DNA of 64,000 nt from Liolophura sinensis (GCF_032854445.1 NC_088296.1:22993853-23057852); one strand, 5' to 3'. Shown: positions 22,480 to 35,114, counted from the stretch's first letter. The notes: generated from the letters alone by a model not told the origin. Numbers and translations: made by a program.

Positions 22480-23243
22480 TATTATGTGCACGACTGCCGT
22501 CAGCTTCTAAATTTAGCTTGCCACTGTTTACATATGCTAAGTTCAGGGCCTGCTGTCTGCCTCTACTTTAGAATGTTCCAGAATACGCTCAGTTCGGTGC
22601 CTGTTTGTTTACATCAAGTGTTCAGGAATTTTCTTATTCTAGACAATTCCACCAGGCTATATAAGACCTATGAACGCAGGTCAAAGGGTGAGAAAGGAGA
22701 ATTATTGAGAGTTTTGGATGCTTTCGCTGTGTGCTACCTTGGTAGGCCTTTTGTGCTGAATTTTGGTGTCTTCATAGCCTCGGGCTTTTTTATATCATAT
22801 CCCCACCGAGCACTTGTTCAGTCTGAACTTGTATATTTAATTTGTGCTCTTGTGTACACAGTGCTTATTAGTGCACGGACCCTGTCTGTGGAATTTTGTG
22901 TATATTTCGTCATACACTCAGTTATACTGTGGATTTTCCCTGTTGTGAATTTGCCTCTGATCATTTATGCCTGTGTGGTATATATTGTGGAATATATGCG
23001 TTTGTTTGGACTTGACACCGTTGTACATGTAAGTAATTTAGTATTTGTATAGATACTGCTATCCTTTCTTGTTAAACTTAAGTAATTTAGTATTTGTATA
23101 AGTCTTGTTATCTGCTCTTGTTAAAGCTAATAAATTGTTGTAAAATAAAATCTGCTGGTTTTGGTTACTTTTTTGTGCGCCTAAACTGTCGTGTATTTCG
23201 AACAAGCCATCTCTTTATAATACAGACAGTTTGGGTCGTAACA
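22480..23243 (+). mobile_element. Probable solo LTR, 764 bp, second family
   Basis: It ends GGTCGTAACA and starts TATTATG (TGTTATG expected, one change). Both ends are flanked by CCAGG (22475-22479 and 23244-23248), a 5-bp target duplication. A TATA box (CTATATAAG, 22658) and AATAAA signals near 23130 and 23144 give plus orientation. A tandem repeat (AAGTAATTTAGTATTTGTAT) lies at 23030-23100. The 215-codon open frame crossing it is taken as chance: it starts upstream of the LTR and has no motif. Confidence 0.6.
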
Positions 23244-23599
23244 CCAGGTGTCTAATTACAATTACTTTGACATTTTTGTTTGCATTTATACGTCTGAAGA
23301 GATAATCATATCTTCTCGCACAACTTCAAAATACTTATTTGCATGTACTCTACCTTAAGAGTAAGTTCCTAGACATGGATGTACTTAGGACACTAGAAAT
23401 GATGCATTGTTACGAAGGACATCTACAAACTTTGCGTCCATCATAAATACAAGTTGTTACAGAGGAAGTAACTCTGCATTATTCTCGACACTGCTGTATC
23501 TTTTACCATCAACATTAAGTACTTTGACTGAGTCAGTGCGCTCGATCACAATTAATCAACAAACCTGGGTCAGTGCGTTTAAAAATGGTCCTTGACGTG

Positions 23600-23830
23600 A
23601 GATTAGATCAAGTAAACAGTGTGTCAGTATAATGTGACTGCGTGGGGTGTCACGCTTTGTGTCCTCAACTTGATACTTTAGTGTCCGCAACTCTTTGGCA
23701 GCATGGATTTGCCATTTCACAAGAAGACACAGTGAATTTACACACACCTAATGACTGTTCATCGTCATATGAAAACTTGTTGAGTTCGACGTCAATCCCG
23801 AAGCATACATACACATACATACGTTGAATA
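23600..23830 (+). repeat. Short dispersed repeat family B, copy
   Basis: GTGTCAGTATAATGTGACTG, GGGGTGTCACGCTTTGTGTC and a 3' end of TTGTTGAGTTCGACGTCAAT followed by CATACATACACATACATACG. Confidence 0.6.
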
Positions 23831-24029
23831 TCGGCAGCTGATGAATTAAAATATAGATTTAATTTTAGCTGCTCATTCACGAGGAACAGTTCTTGCCTTT
23901 TCCATTATCACTGAAAACTGTTATTTGCTCCTCTTTGCATCTTATTTTCCAGATTTTTTTGTTCTTAATTGGGAGGTTTTGTGTTGTACTCTGGAAATTA
24001 AATTTCTGTTTATCGAATGGAAACATACA

Positions 24030-26650
24030 TTTTGGTTGAAGACTGGGCCACAGATATTTGTTTCTATGATTAGATACTTCATGTACTCTGCAACGCAAAA
24101 CATCTACTGTGAATCTGACCTACATGAGAGCTGTAAGTGGTGAGATATAAAATATAATTCAAGGCGCACAGCAAAAAGAGTAAGACCAAAACAGCGACGA
24201 CATTGAGAAAGCTAGCTAATGGTCACACGTAACCGGTGAAACACGGCCACTAGTCACTTTACCTCAGTCAGGGTTTTATTCTAACTGTTCATGTAAATGC
24301 ATAAATCGAAATAACCTACACCCCATAGCACCATTGCAGAATCAGGTAACAAAAATGCAGCTACATTTGCAGAAAATCCCTCGATGCCATTTGTCTAGAA
24401 CTTCATAGAACGCTGTTTTTTAGCACATTTTATATACAAACAAATTAACCAGTGTAAGAGGACTCTGGCTTGGGCATGTTTAGTTCACAAGCAGAATTCG
24501 TGTGTATCATGGCATTGTCTAATGTACTTATAAAAATAGCGCCTCGAAGTATTTAGTGTGCGATCAGTTTCTTCGTTTCAACAAATACGATTTACGCGGA
24601 TCACTTGGTATCTGTTACATGTACTTGATTACTTCTTCATTACAACGATATTCATGACTTTCACTGAGACAGTTTAATTTGATTGTTGTTGAAAGTCGTA
24701 TTCAACAATGTTTTATTCATTCGATGGCAGTCAAATTTTACACAGTTCGTAAGCATCACTTGTGTTGGTACAAAACTTTTATATACTTACATATTCGTCA
24801 CGCAGTAATAAGACACGATTTAATTTATGTGCGACTTCAAAATATCTACTTCAACTGGTTAGTTTGTTGCTAATTGGTCTAGAATTCAAGAACTCTGCAA
24901 TTGGGGGAAACAACGATATTCTTTAACATTTAGTTCTAATTTAGAATAAAGTGAACGTAAAGTTTGTTACTATATATACACAGAAAAGACCGATATATGT
25001 TTACAAAATTGTGTAAAACTCTGAAAGCAGAGGAGATGAAGAGCGCCAAACTAAAGAAACATCGGTCCTTAGAACACGGAACAGGGGAGAGCTGCTAGGT
25101 TTTGTGATGTCACTCTAGATAGCTGTAACATCGCAAAATGGCGTCACTAAACGATTGGCTACGATTGCTTGCCATTTATTTTGTGGATAAGTTTTAAAAT
25201 ATGTTGAGAACATTTCTGGAATACTATTTTATTAGGTAACTCAGATTTAGTGGCTGACTTTATGTTCACTTTAAGCAAGGTATGGCCAATTTTATCTTGA
25301 TTTGCAACAGTCTGTCTGTTATGCATTTATTCATCTTACAGGTGGCAAGGCTGATATGCTGCTATTTGGAATCCTTTGGACATGGAAATAGATTTGAATA
25401 GATTTAATTTACAGCCTACAGGACTGCGTGACCATTGCCATTTGGAGGATGTTTGGATCAGCCTTTACTCAAACGTGTTCAGTTTAGAGGGTTCGGGCTT
25501 AAACTGTCACAACGAGTAACCTCACATCTTAAAATACCTTACAATACACGGGTTGATTGTCCCTAGAGAGAACAGCACAAGAGTACGGCAGGCAGTTGCA
25601 GAGTTTCTTGTGTCTTCCGGTAGACATTAGTTTTTTTCTTCTTCAGAACAGCCTGAATAATAACTGGACTATTTATAGTCGCCCATATGGTTGTGATGTA
25701 AATTAGTGCCATCAAGGCACTGACACACCCCAATACCCCGAATTTCTACAGACCAGCTCCTAAAGCGGCATGTATGTGTCGTTGGGGTTTAAAGTCGTGC
25801 TTAGCACGTTTTCAGTCATATGGCTTTCAACGGGGTATTGGGTTTCTCGTAACATTCCATTATATGCTGTCTCAGCAGAATCTGTTTGGCATAGCACGAA
25901 AAACACAGTGTTATGTTGGACATAATAGATGAGTTTACGTCTAAGAATCATTTCCCTGCTTCTTTCTGCATCATGTAGCATTCATGGGGGTAACTTGACT
26001 AGCTTTTTAGCTGGAATATCGCGTCAGATACCTCTGTTTAGATGTCGGTACTATGGGGGTTAAACGAAGCGCTTAGGCACCTGTCTAAGAAATGTGACCA
26101 TCAAGGCTTTAATATATGTAATTTATCAGTTCCATTTTTACTTTGACATAACTAGCCAGAAAATATGTTTGTGTGAAGACAGGCACACGGTATATCTTTG
26201 CAAATTTTAGATGATTATTATTATTTTTTTTTAAATTCTGTCTGATGCCTGAGCAAGTGACGACACATGCATGTGGTCCAAAAAATAAAGTCATTAGCGC
26301 AGAGATTTTGCATAAAACACGCTTTCGCCCTCACACATGTATGCATCCGAGGCAATATATCGCATAGAGGTCAATTAATGCATATACATCCTCAGAATGG
26401 AAAAGCTTCAGACTTCAAAAGCTTTTACGAAGTGTTGCTACAGACAAGGAGAAAAAAACATTAGTTAACTGGGCAAATGGCGGTATAAGCTGTTATGTAG
26501 TCTTCTGTGCAGACCGTTCCATCGGGATTTGAGAAAATATTAAACATGAACTAACAACGCAACGTAACGTGAATCCTATTTTAAGCTTTCGACATATCTG
26601 TTCAAGCTAACTAAATTCGTGCTTTCCGTCGATGTGGCCTCAGGATCACA
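24030..26650. repeat. Diverged tandem segmental duplication, unit 1
   Basis: Blocks shared in the same order with 27690-29130 include TCATGTAC...CAACGCAAAACATC, AGACCAAAACAGCGACGAC, GGGTTTTATTCTAACTGTTC, TTGGAATCCTTT, CACGGGTTGATTGTCCCT, GCCCATATGGTTGTGATGTA and GTCGATGTGGCCTCAG. Unit 1 has extra sequence at about 24370-25290. Within it, 26458-26560 is itself repeated at 26648-26755 (AATGGCGGTATAAG). No intact coding sequence was seen. Confidence 0.8.
25770..25990 (-). repeat. Family B-like repeat inside unit 1
   Basis: CGTTGGGGTTTAAAGTCGTG and TTTTCAGTCATATGG resemble the reversed 3' end of family B. The counterpart in unit 2 (about 28615-28720) lacks that end. Confidence 0.4.
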
Positions 26651-26769
26651 TTAGTTAGCTGGGAAAATGGCGGTATAAGTTGTTATGTAGTTTTCTATGC
26701 AGGGATAATGTTAAATGTTAAAAAATGTTAAACATAAACTAATAACGTAATCCGAAAAATATGTGGTCG

Positions 26770-27260
26770 TCATCTCAAATGTTTAAGGCGTGTAGGAGAG
26801 TCGGGGGGAGTATATGAGAGCTGTTCATTGGTCATTACCTTAGTTGGGAACCGATGGGCGAGTCCATTCCAGCGGCTGGAACTCGGATTAAGCGCGTGTG
26901 TTTGTTTATTGAAGAAGAAAGGCTGTTACGTAGTGTATTTATAGTTGAGCCAGCCTCCCTGTAATGGCGTTGTCAGTGGCCGGCTGAGACGCGTATACAG
27001 CCAGTAGGTATAACTGTCTAGGTCATTCACAGCTCTTAACACGGTTCGGTTATTTATGTCAGGTGGCCTTCGGATAACCTCGGAGGTATGTCTAGGGCAC
27101 ACCGACCTCACTGTATACGTTTTCACTCTCTGTACGATATGGCGGTGGGGGAAGCAGTGATGGGTGACGGTTGTCTGGGTCACGTTCCAAGTCTAGCGCG
27201 ACTTTGGCATTTTAATAAAAGTGTTGAAGGCGGATATTTGCAAATCTGCTTTATAATACA
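26770..27260. other. Unassigned insertion-like segment between duplicated units
   Basis: More GC-rich than its surroundings, with GAGTATATGAGAG near its start and TTTTAATAAAAGTG near 27214, an LTR-like arrangement. I found no matching ends or target duplication, so its nature is open. Confidence 0.3.
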
Positions 27261-27689
27261 CCTAGCCCAAACGAAGAAACACTCTTATTAACTCGCCATT
27301 CTTTAGAAGATAATAATTAGAAAAGATTTTATATATTTGGCGAAGAAGGAGAGTTCTGTTAATATTCTCACAAATGTCGCATCAGCATACCGAAAAAAAA
27401 AAACACAAGTCGCTGTAAAGTTAACTGACGACCAAACCACCGTGTCCTTTATTGCAAAGTTTTCATGCTATAAATCGAACTCAACACTCCGGGTTTTGCG
27501 TGCAACTTTTGTTTGAATAATATGAATTGAGCACAGAACGGTTCTAAATTGCTTCAGTACGTTTTCTATAAGAGCACGACCGAGTTAAATGTTATAGGTA
27601 TTCGAGAAGCGTGCCTAGCTATTTATTCTCACGGTCAAACTATGAATGAGGAGATAATTAAAGCGTGTGCCTGGCACATTTTTGTTCAA

Positions 27690-29130
27690 GGCTGGCGCAC
27701 AGATATCTGTTTCTAGGACAAGATTCTGCATGTATCCTACAACGCAAAACATCGGCAACATATCCCAATGTGAGTCTGACCTACATGAGGGGTGTGAGTG
27801 GTGAGATAAAAAATAATTAATTAATTTAATTAATTAAAGAGAGTAAGACCAAAACAGCAACAACAGTGAGGAAGCTGGCTAATGGTCACAGGTAACCGGC
27901 GAAATGGGGCTGCTTCTCAGTTTACTTCAGTTAGGGTTTTATTCTAACTGTTCATGCAAATTCATAAATCAAAACAACCTACACCCCTTAGCACCATGGC
28001 AGAACTGGATAACAAAAATGTAGCTATGATTTAAATTTAAATAGTGTAAGTGTTAAACTGATTCATTTTCAACCACACATTTGTGAACAGGGAACTGAGG
28101 CTGTCCGTGTCACAATGCGTACATTTTGGACAAGGAGATTGCAGTGACTTATCAGGGTAAGCTAGCCAGAAAACCTTGCAATCGTCCGTCTGCTATGCCT
28201 TTATTCATCTAACAAATCGCAAGGCTGATGCGTTGCTATTTGGAATCCTTTATTAATGTGTACATGGGCATAGATTTAAATAGATTTAATTTACAACCTA
28301 CATGAGTGCGTGACCATTGCCATTTTGAGAATCTTTGGATCAGCATTTACTCAGGCGTGCTCAGTTAAGACATTTCGGGCTTGAACTGTAACAGCGCGTA
28401 ACCCCACAGTGTAAATACACGGGTTGATTGTCCCTGGAGAGAACACCACCAGAATACGCCAGGCAGTTGCAGAGGTTCTTGTGTCTTCCGCTCGACATTA
28501 GTTTTTTTCTTCTTCTTCAGAACAGCCTAAAATAATAACTGGACTTTTTGTAGACGCCCATATGGTTGTGATGTAAATCAGTGCCATCAGGGAACTAACA
28601 CACCCCAAGCATAGCATACGGCATAGCTCCGAAAACGCGGTGTTATGTTGGACATAACAAACCAGTTAACGACTAAAACCGTTTCCCTATTTCTTTCTGC
28701 ATCATGTAACATTTATGGGGGGTAACTTGGCTATCTTTTCAGCTGGAATATCTCCTCAAATTCCTTTGTTTAGATGACGGTACTGTAGGGTTAAACGAGG
28801 CGCTTATTACCTTAGCCACCTGCCTTAAACTTGTGATCATCAAGGCTTTAATGTACGTGAATTATCAGTTCCATTTATACTTCCGTTAATTTTAATGGCG
28901 AGGAAACATGTTTGTGAGAAAAGCAGTCAGACTTTAAAAGCTTTTACGATGTCTTTTTACGACAGCATCTGAGTGGAAAATACAGCTGTGCTACTCGCAA
29001 TGAAAAGAGGGGCCTGCTTCCAGGAATTACTCTTTAAATATTATGAAACCTATTTTAAGCTTTTTGTCATATCTGTTCAAGCCAACTGAATTCGCGCTTG
29101 CCGTCGATGTGGCCTCAGTATTACTGGGGA
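27690..29130. repeat. Diverged tandem segmental duplication, unit 2
   Basis: Shorter copy of 24030-26650. It starts CAACGCAAAACATC near 27740 and ends GTCGATGTGGCCTCAG near 29110. A minus-strand reading around 28395-28455 resembles a receptor or transporter segment (FSPGTINPCIY), but stops and indels surround it. Confidence 0.8.
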
Positions 29131-30690
29131 TATGGTGCTATACGCTAACACATAATACAGCAGAATGCAACATGTTAAATGCAATAAAAAGAAGTGTCAC
29201 GATATTAAAGGTTACACCGCGTATTGTTTATTTGCTTGCTATACTGTTATATTAAGATCACACGATTTTTTAACAGTTATCATGCCAAACATTAAACCTA
29301 AACATGGTAATCTGAGATAAGAAAGTGTTAAATTATAGCATTTTCTAATAATAAATTGTTTATTTTCTAAATTTATAGCTCTTGTACATTTACCTGTATC
29401 TTTGCCAAAGGTTGGAATAAATATTTATGTTAATGTCATGTATAACAGTCAGTTTTAGCGAAGTGCACGCGTACTTAATAAGGACATTTTCGTTTGATAA
29501 TGTGAAAGCAACTTTTTTTTATAACCTAAAACAGCACTTTTGTTAACTTGAGCATTTAAGTCAAGTTATATTTATTAATTTAATGGTTGTTTAACGCCAT
29601 ATTTAAGAACGTTACACGACACAAGCCGTCCAATGCACAAGCGTTGTGTATATGTGGCTCTTATCGTCACCAAGGCCCAACAATCGGTGAGACCGATACA
29701 TCTACAAAATCCTTGCTCAAAACTGGTGTCACAACATGTTTGAGTTGTTTAACAAGGAATGCCTTAAGGCCTGAAGACACCTGAGAAGTTATTAGAAGGT
29801 GTGCGCTTAACGTTTGCTGAGATGAGATGTTAAAGTTAACAAACCCTTTCGAAAAAAAAAAAACAATAACAAAAAAAAACAAACAACGCATTTTTTGGCT
29901 CAGATTTGCATGGCAAATAAAGGTAAGCTGCCTGCGAATTTTTTTTTTAGAATATACATATCACAGGTATACGTGAAAGCAAACCAAATGCATTTATTTT
30001 TTGAAATAGCACAGAATGGAACGTATTGCATGCAGAAATAAACGCCCTTCCCAAGCCAAGCCACATAATATATGGTTAGGAAAGTTACGCGAGGCAATAC
30101 GAGAGTTTGCGGCATCACTGCGTTGTATAAAAGTGAGTATTTTCCATCTATTTGGATGATATGCTTAAATTTTCATCTTAAATAATCATTTTCTGACACA
30201 CTGCTCTTTGCACGTTTCGTTACGCTCTAAAAAAAACAATAAAGGCACAGAAAAGCATGCCAGCCTTACTTACGTGTTGAAGGAACATGAAGCGGACGTG
30301 ATAAGCTCAGCAACCTTGTTACAAGAATCATGGAGCTAAAACGAGAAGAGGTCACACCCCTGGAACTGTAGACAATACTATATACAATACGGACAGAAGC
30401 AGGTTAGGGGCTGTGCATCCTGAAAATATTACCGTATATTAGAGCCATGTCAGACGGCGAAGTGTGGCTAGGTTGGTAAGGAAAATAGGACGGAATCATT
30501 CAAACAGAATCAGTCAGCAATTTTCAATTATCTTATCAGATATTTTCCTGGTTAATAGTGGTGATTATGCAGCCCCGTTGAATATATAAAGACACTCTGA
30601 ACAGAATTGCACGCGGACTGGAAACATGAAAACTCGTCTATTTATATCTGGTTGAAAACATGCTAAAAGTTAGGTCCTTACAAAACACAT
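29130..30690. other. Intergenic, nothing recognised
   Basis: AT-rich. A faint SINE family A tail may lie at 29569-29615 (GGTTGTTTAACGCC). No gene. Confidence 0.45.
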
Positions 30691-30828
30691 TTCTCTTAAA
30701 CGACTTTAACCCATTTTATTGAGAAAGCAAACTGGAGGGAACTCCGAGAAACTCATGACCATCCGCAAGTTGCTGGCATACCGATCTCCCGAGTTTACAT
30801 AGCCGTGCTTGTAAATGTGGGACTTTAA

Positions 30829-30948
30829 AGTGTACCGAAAACTTGGTTTGTGAATGATTACAGTATGATTTCCGATGTCCATAAAGAAAGTGTACCGAAA
30901 ACTTGGTTTGTGAATGATTACAGTATGATTTCCGATGTCCATAAAGAA
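30829..30948. repeat. 60-bp perfect tandem duplication
   Basis: 30829-30888 and 30889-30948 are identical (unit starts AGTGTACCGAAAACTTGG). A diverged SINE family A fragment (CATGACCATCCGCAAGTTGC) lies just upstream at 30735-30795. Confidence 0.93.
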
Positions 30949-31199
30949 AGTGAGGTTAAAACCAGTGCTTCAGCCAAATGCTGCTTCATCTCACATACTT
31001 ATGACTGTTGATGAGGTACCAGAACTCTTTGAGGATGATGTGTAAAATTTAATCAAGAAGATATCAGTAGGAGCTATACTGTTAATGGAGAGAAGTAAAT
31101 ACTGATTGTGCGAGTAAGAGGAGAAATCAATCGCCCTTGCCATACATACTATATTTAATTCCTTGGGCTGGCAGACCATACATATATGTCTTGCTTAAA

Positions 31200-31710
31200 T
31201 GTACGGGGTAAAAGAGAACAGCGGTAGTAGGAAGATGATTTGCTTGTTTTACCACCAAGCGACAGTATACGAGGTAGAACAGAGCAGCGGTAGTAGGAAG
31301 ATGAGTTGCTTGGTTTACCACCAAACGACAGTATACGAGGTAGAACAGAGCAGCGATCACACCAAGATGAGTAGCTTGTTTTACCGCCAACTGACAATAC
31401 ACTGGGTAAAACAGAGACTCGATAGTAGACAGATGAGTTGCTTGTTTTACCACCAAGCGACACGATACGATGTAGAACAGAGCAGCGATCACAGCAAGAT
31501 GAGTTGCTTGTTTTACCGCCAGCTGACAATACACTGGGTAAAACAGAGCAGCGATAGTAGAAAGATGAGTTGCTTGTTTTACCACCAAGCGACAGGATAC
31601 AATGTAGAACAGAACAACGGTATTAGGAAGATGAGTTGCTTCTTTTAAAGCCAAGCGACAATACAGAAGATGAAACAGAGCAGCGGTAGCAGGAAGACGA
31701 GTTGCTTGTT
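31200..31710. repeat. 66-bp minisatellite, open on both strands
   Basis: About 7.5 units containing AAGATGAGTTGCTTGTTTTA, CCACCAAGCGACA and AGAACAGAGCAGCG. Because 66 is a multiple of three, long frames stay open on both strands (22-residue repeats such as VVKQATHLS on minus). No start context, signal or neighbour supports expression. Confidence 0.9.
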
Positions 31711-31739
31711 TTACTGCGACAACTGTATGTCATGCAATC

Positions 31740-32330
31740 CGTCCCTTTAAAAAAAACACCAATGCCTTACAAGTAAAATGGAGCCCAAAAACCTAGTTAC
31801 AAGAAGATACGCCTGTCTCTGAATGTCACTTTCTTGGAGAGAAAGTAATATGACGACTGCTACAATCTTATGTTTACATACCACTTCCACAGATAATAAA
31901 GCTATAGTTTATGCCCTCGGGACTGTGTATGCATCGTGTTCAATAAGGTCATCGGATTGAGTACGTGAATAGCTTCAATAAAACCGCAACTGAGATAGAT
32001 ATTTTATTATCGAAAACTTATATAATAACATCGTACTCGATATGAAGTAATGATTTCGCTCATTCGTCAGGAACATATCTTGCGCTTTTCCAACTTCACT
32101 GAAAACTGTTCACTGCATCTCTTCGAATGATTCCGTCATTATTTTGTGTTTGATATAGTTTCTTAGTTCTTTGGAGATTTATGTAAAACGTGGTTTTGGG
32201 AATTGGTCTTTGCAATTATTAAGCTGGAACGTCGATATTGGTTGACCGCTGGTATACGAATGTTCGACGCATAGGCTATTACTGCTATACTTATATTCGG
32301 TAATCATTGTGACGGAAAGGTCAGTTGAAA
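31740..32330. other. Intergenic, nothing recognised
   Basis: No repeat or coding motif recognised. Confidence 0.4.
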
Positions 32331-32339
32331 CCACAGAAC

Positions 32340-32590
32340 AGAGTGAGTGAGTGCTTGGGGTTTAACGTCGCACTCATGTGACGACGAAGGAATCCTTAGA
32401 GCGCATGCAATGTACTTCCTAGTTGCAGGACGGATTTCCAACGCTCTTTTATCTAGTGCAGCTTCACTGAGACGCCTAACCGAAGGCAAGTAAGTCCGAG
32501 CCATTATACTGATACGGGTCAACCAGAAGTTGCACTATCCCCTTCGTGCTGAACGCCAAGCGAGGCCACGATACAGAAGGAAATTAATAA
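32340..32590 (-). repeat. Short dispersed repeat family B, copy
   Basis: Begins GTGAGTGCTTGGGGTTTAAC and carries GACGAAGGAATCCTTAGAG, TTGCAGGACGGATTTCC and CTGAACGCCAAGCGAGG. It is the best-preserved copy here of the repeat at 225-500. Confidence 0.75.
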
Positions 32591-33066
32591 AAACCAGGCG
32601 CCAAGATACAAGGGTCACTGGAAGTGTCCAATACAGTCTATTTAGTCTTTGGTGGGATTTTCCCTTGGTGTTGATTGTTGTTTTACGTCGAAGGATTTTC
32701 TGTTGCTGTTGATTAAGAAACACTGGCCTAATTCACGGCGTATATCCTGTGATAACTGTATTAAAAATAAAGTGTCCGTTGTTTTTGGACGAGGCCGCAG
32801 ACACTTCCTTTTTAATGCTGTTATCACAGCGTGTACGCAGTAAATGAAGTCATTATTTCTAACACAACACCCGTTCACATGTATTATACACTAAATTTCA
32901 TTTTAATTCCCTTTCGATTTTCAAACTGATACCTATTAACCCATTTATTTTCATTAAACTCCTCTTAAGTCGATCGCTCCATGGAAGAGATCACTTTACA
33001 GAGCTACAGGGTCCACATGTCGAGAACCAATGAGAATACTGCATTTTGCATGTAATATGTACACGT

Positions 33067-33097
33067 TTTTTTTTTTTTTTTTTTGTTTTTTTTTTGT
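33067..33097. repeat. Poly-T tract
   Basis: About 30 bases, nearly all T, interrupted by single G. Confidence 0.9.
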
Positions 33098-33211
33098 CGT
33101 CACTGTCAACATGAAGCTCGGGATGAAGGCATGCGCGCTAGGATATTTCTGACACTTACTTGTCCATTACTCGTCACCAGATATTCACGCTCCCACTGTG
33201 CCATATAAAAA

Positions 33212-33415
33212 TCGGAAAAAGATTGATTTATTTGATTGCTGTTTTACGTCTTAGTCCAGAATATTTCACTTATATGACGGCGGCAAGCTTTATAGTCGGA
33301 GGAAACCTGACAGAGCCCGGGGGAAACCTACGACCATCCGCAGGTTGCTGTCAGACCTTCCCACGTACGGCAGCAAAGTATGCCAGCATGAGATGTGCTT
33401 GAACTCGGAAAAAGA
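33212..33415 (-). repeat. 5'-truncated SINE family A with 11-bp target duplication
   Basis: The reversed SINE (TTTATTTGATTGCTGTTTTA to GTGCTTGAACTCGG) is cut at the B-box. TCGGAAAAAGA is present at 33212-33222 and 33405-33415. Confidence 0.85.
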
Positions 33416-34354
33416 GGTAGAGTTTTTATGTGGGTGCTAGAATGACTTTTTATTTGTCAAATAAAATGATAAAGACTGGACGATTTTGACTAGACGTGGT
33501 CTTCAAAATTACGATGGAAAATGAAATTAAATAAATTAGCATGTGTACGTAGATTTTGCTGTTGCTTTTCGGTGTTTATATTTTATATTTGCTTAGTGTA
33601 CATAGATTTGTCAGCGAGTGTATGTAATCAGCCCTCAAGTTAACACGTTGGCCTACTCATACATAGTGTTATATAGTTTGTTTTCATATGTTTAAACGGT
33701 ACCAACCTATCCTCCCTGTAGTTAGGACAACCCTGTTGAACCCTATGACGTTACTTTTGGACAACAGTGGTCGCGCGAAAAAATGCACTGCATATACGAT
33801 CTAATATATTCAGTTGACATCTCTATTCTCTGTGAGGTACGCATTTGGCAGATGTGCTACAATGGGTGTTTTACGCGGAAAAACATTCTCGTTGGTCTCA
33901 GTAGTATATGAACATTTCCGCACCTAACTACGAGAAAAGAAGGAGGTTACTGATGCGTCTAACAGTGCTCAATATGTCAGGAAAAATTATTTGTTACGCT
34001 CAGCCTACTTATATATCTTCTAGCTATAAGCTTCACTTACTTCTCGGAGGTTTACAGTTATTTATTGGGTTACACAGACGATTAAAATGCCACAATTTTT
34101 ATGGCAAAGGCATTCTGAAGGTCGCCTCAAATTGAAATTAAAATGCACTTACATATATAAGTAATATATATGAGTTTTGTATCTGTATTAACGAATTATT
34201 TTTCTGATATTACCTGCTTAAGCCAAGGTGCTAGGGGGCTTGTAAATTGCTACTATCTATGCATTTACATGAACGGTCAGGATAAAGCCCTAACTGAGGT
34301 AAATGAACAGGAGGCCGCCTTTGACGGGTTACGTGTGAACATTTTCCAGCCATT

Positions 34355-35110
34355 ACACTGTCGTCGCTGCTCTGGTCTTACTCTCTATGCTGTACGTCTA
34401 TCACACTGTCGTCGCTGCTCTGGGTTTTCTCTCTATGCTGCACGCCTTTCACATTGTTGTGACTGCTCTGGGTTTTATCTCTATGCTCTACGTCTATTCC
34501 ACTGTATTCGCTGCTCTGAGTTTTCTCTCTATGATGTACATCTATCACGCAGTCGTCGCTGCTCTGGTCTTACTTTCTTTGCTGTACGTCTATCACACTG
34601 TTGTCGATGCTCTGGTCTTACTTTCTTTCCTGTACGCCTATCCCACTGTCGTCGCTGTTCTGGTCTTACTCTCCATGATGTACGTCTATCACATTGTAGT
34701 CGCTGCTCTAGTCTTACTCTGTATGCTGTACATCTATCACGTAGTCGTCGCTCCTCTGGTCTTACTCTCTTTGCTGTACGTCTATCACACTGTCGTCGCT
34801 GCTCTGGTCTTACTCTCTATGCTGTACATCTATCACACTGTCGTCGCCGTTCTAGTCTTACTCTCTTTGCTGTACGTCTATCACATTGTAGTCGCTGCTC
34901 TGGTCTTACTTTCTTTGCTGTGCGTCTATCACACTGTAGTCGCTGCTCTGGGTTTTCTCAACTAAGCTGTACGTCTATCCCACTGTCGTCACTGTTCTGG
35001 TCTTACTCTCTATGCTGTACGCCTATTACACTGTCGTCGCTGCTCTGGTTTTTCTCTCTCTCTGCTGTATGTCTATCACACTGTCATCGCTGTTCTGGTC
35101 TTACTGTACG
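34355..35110 (+). repeat. 48-bp minisatellite with long open frames
   Basis: About 16 units of CACTGTCGTCGCTGCTCTGG, TCTTACTCTCTATGCTGTAC, GTCTATCA. As 48 is a multiple of three, two plus-strand frames remain open (333 and 192 codons), giving 16-residue repeats such as YHTVVAALVLLSMLYV. Single units occur beside gene A exon 8 (about 6750-6805) and inside both copies of the 24-29 kb duplication (24150-24190 and 27838-27862, opposite sense). I treat it as satellite DNA rather than a gene. Confidence 0.9.
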
Positions 35111-35114
35111 TCTA

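Noticed and set aside
22405-23052. 215-codon plus-strand frame with hydrophobic stretches
   Set aside because: It starts outside and runs into a probable LTR, contains the LTR TATA box region and has no family motif.
28395-28455. GPCR TM7-like reading FSPGTINPCIYTVGLR
   Set aside because: Only a short stretch; flanking frames have stops and indels, and the sister unit has diverged. It could equally resemble SLC6 exon 5. Not callable as a gene.
31127-31654. 175-codon minus and 149-codon plus frames
   Set aside because: Both follow from the 66-bp minisatellite; no start context or homology.
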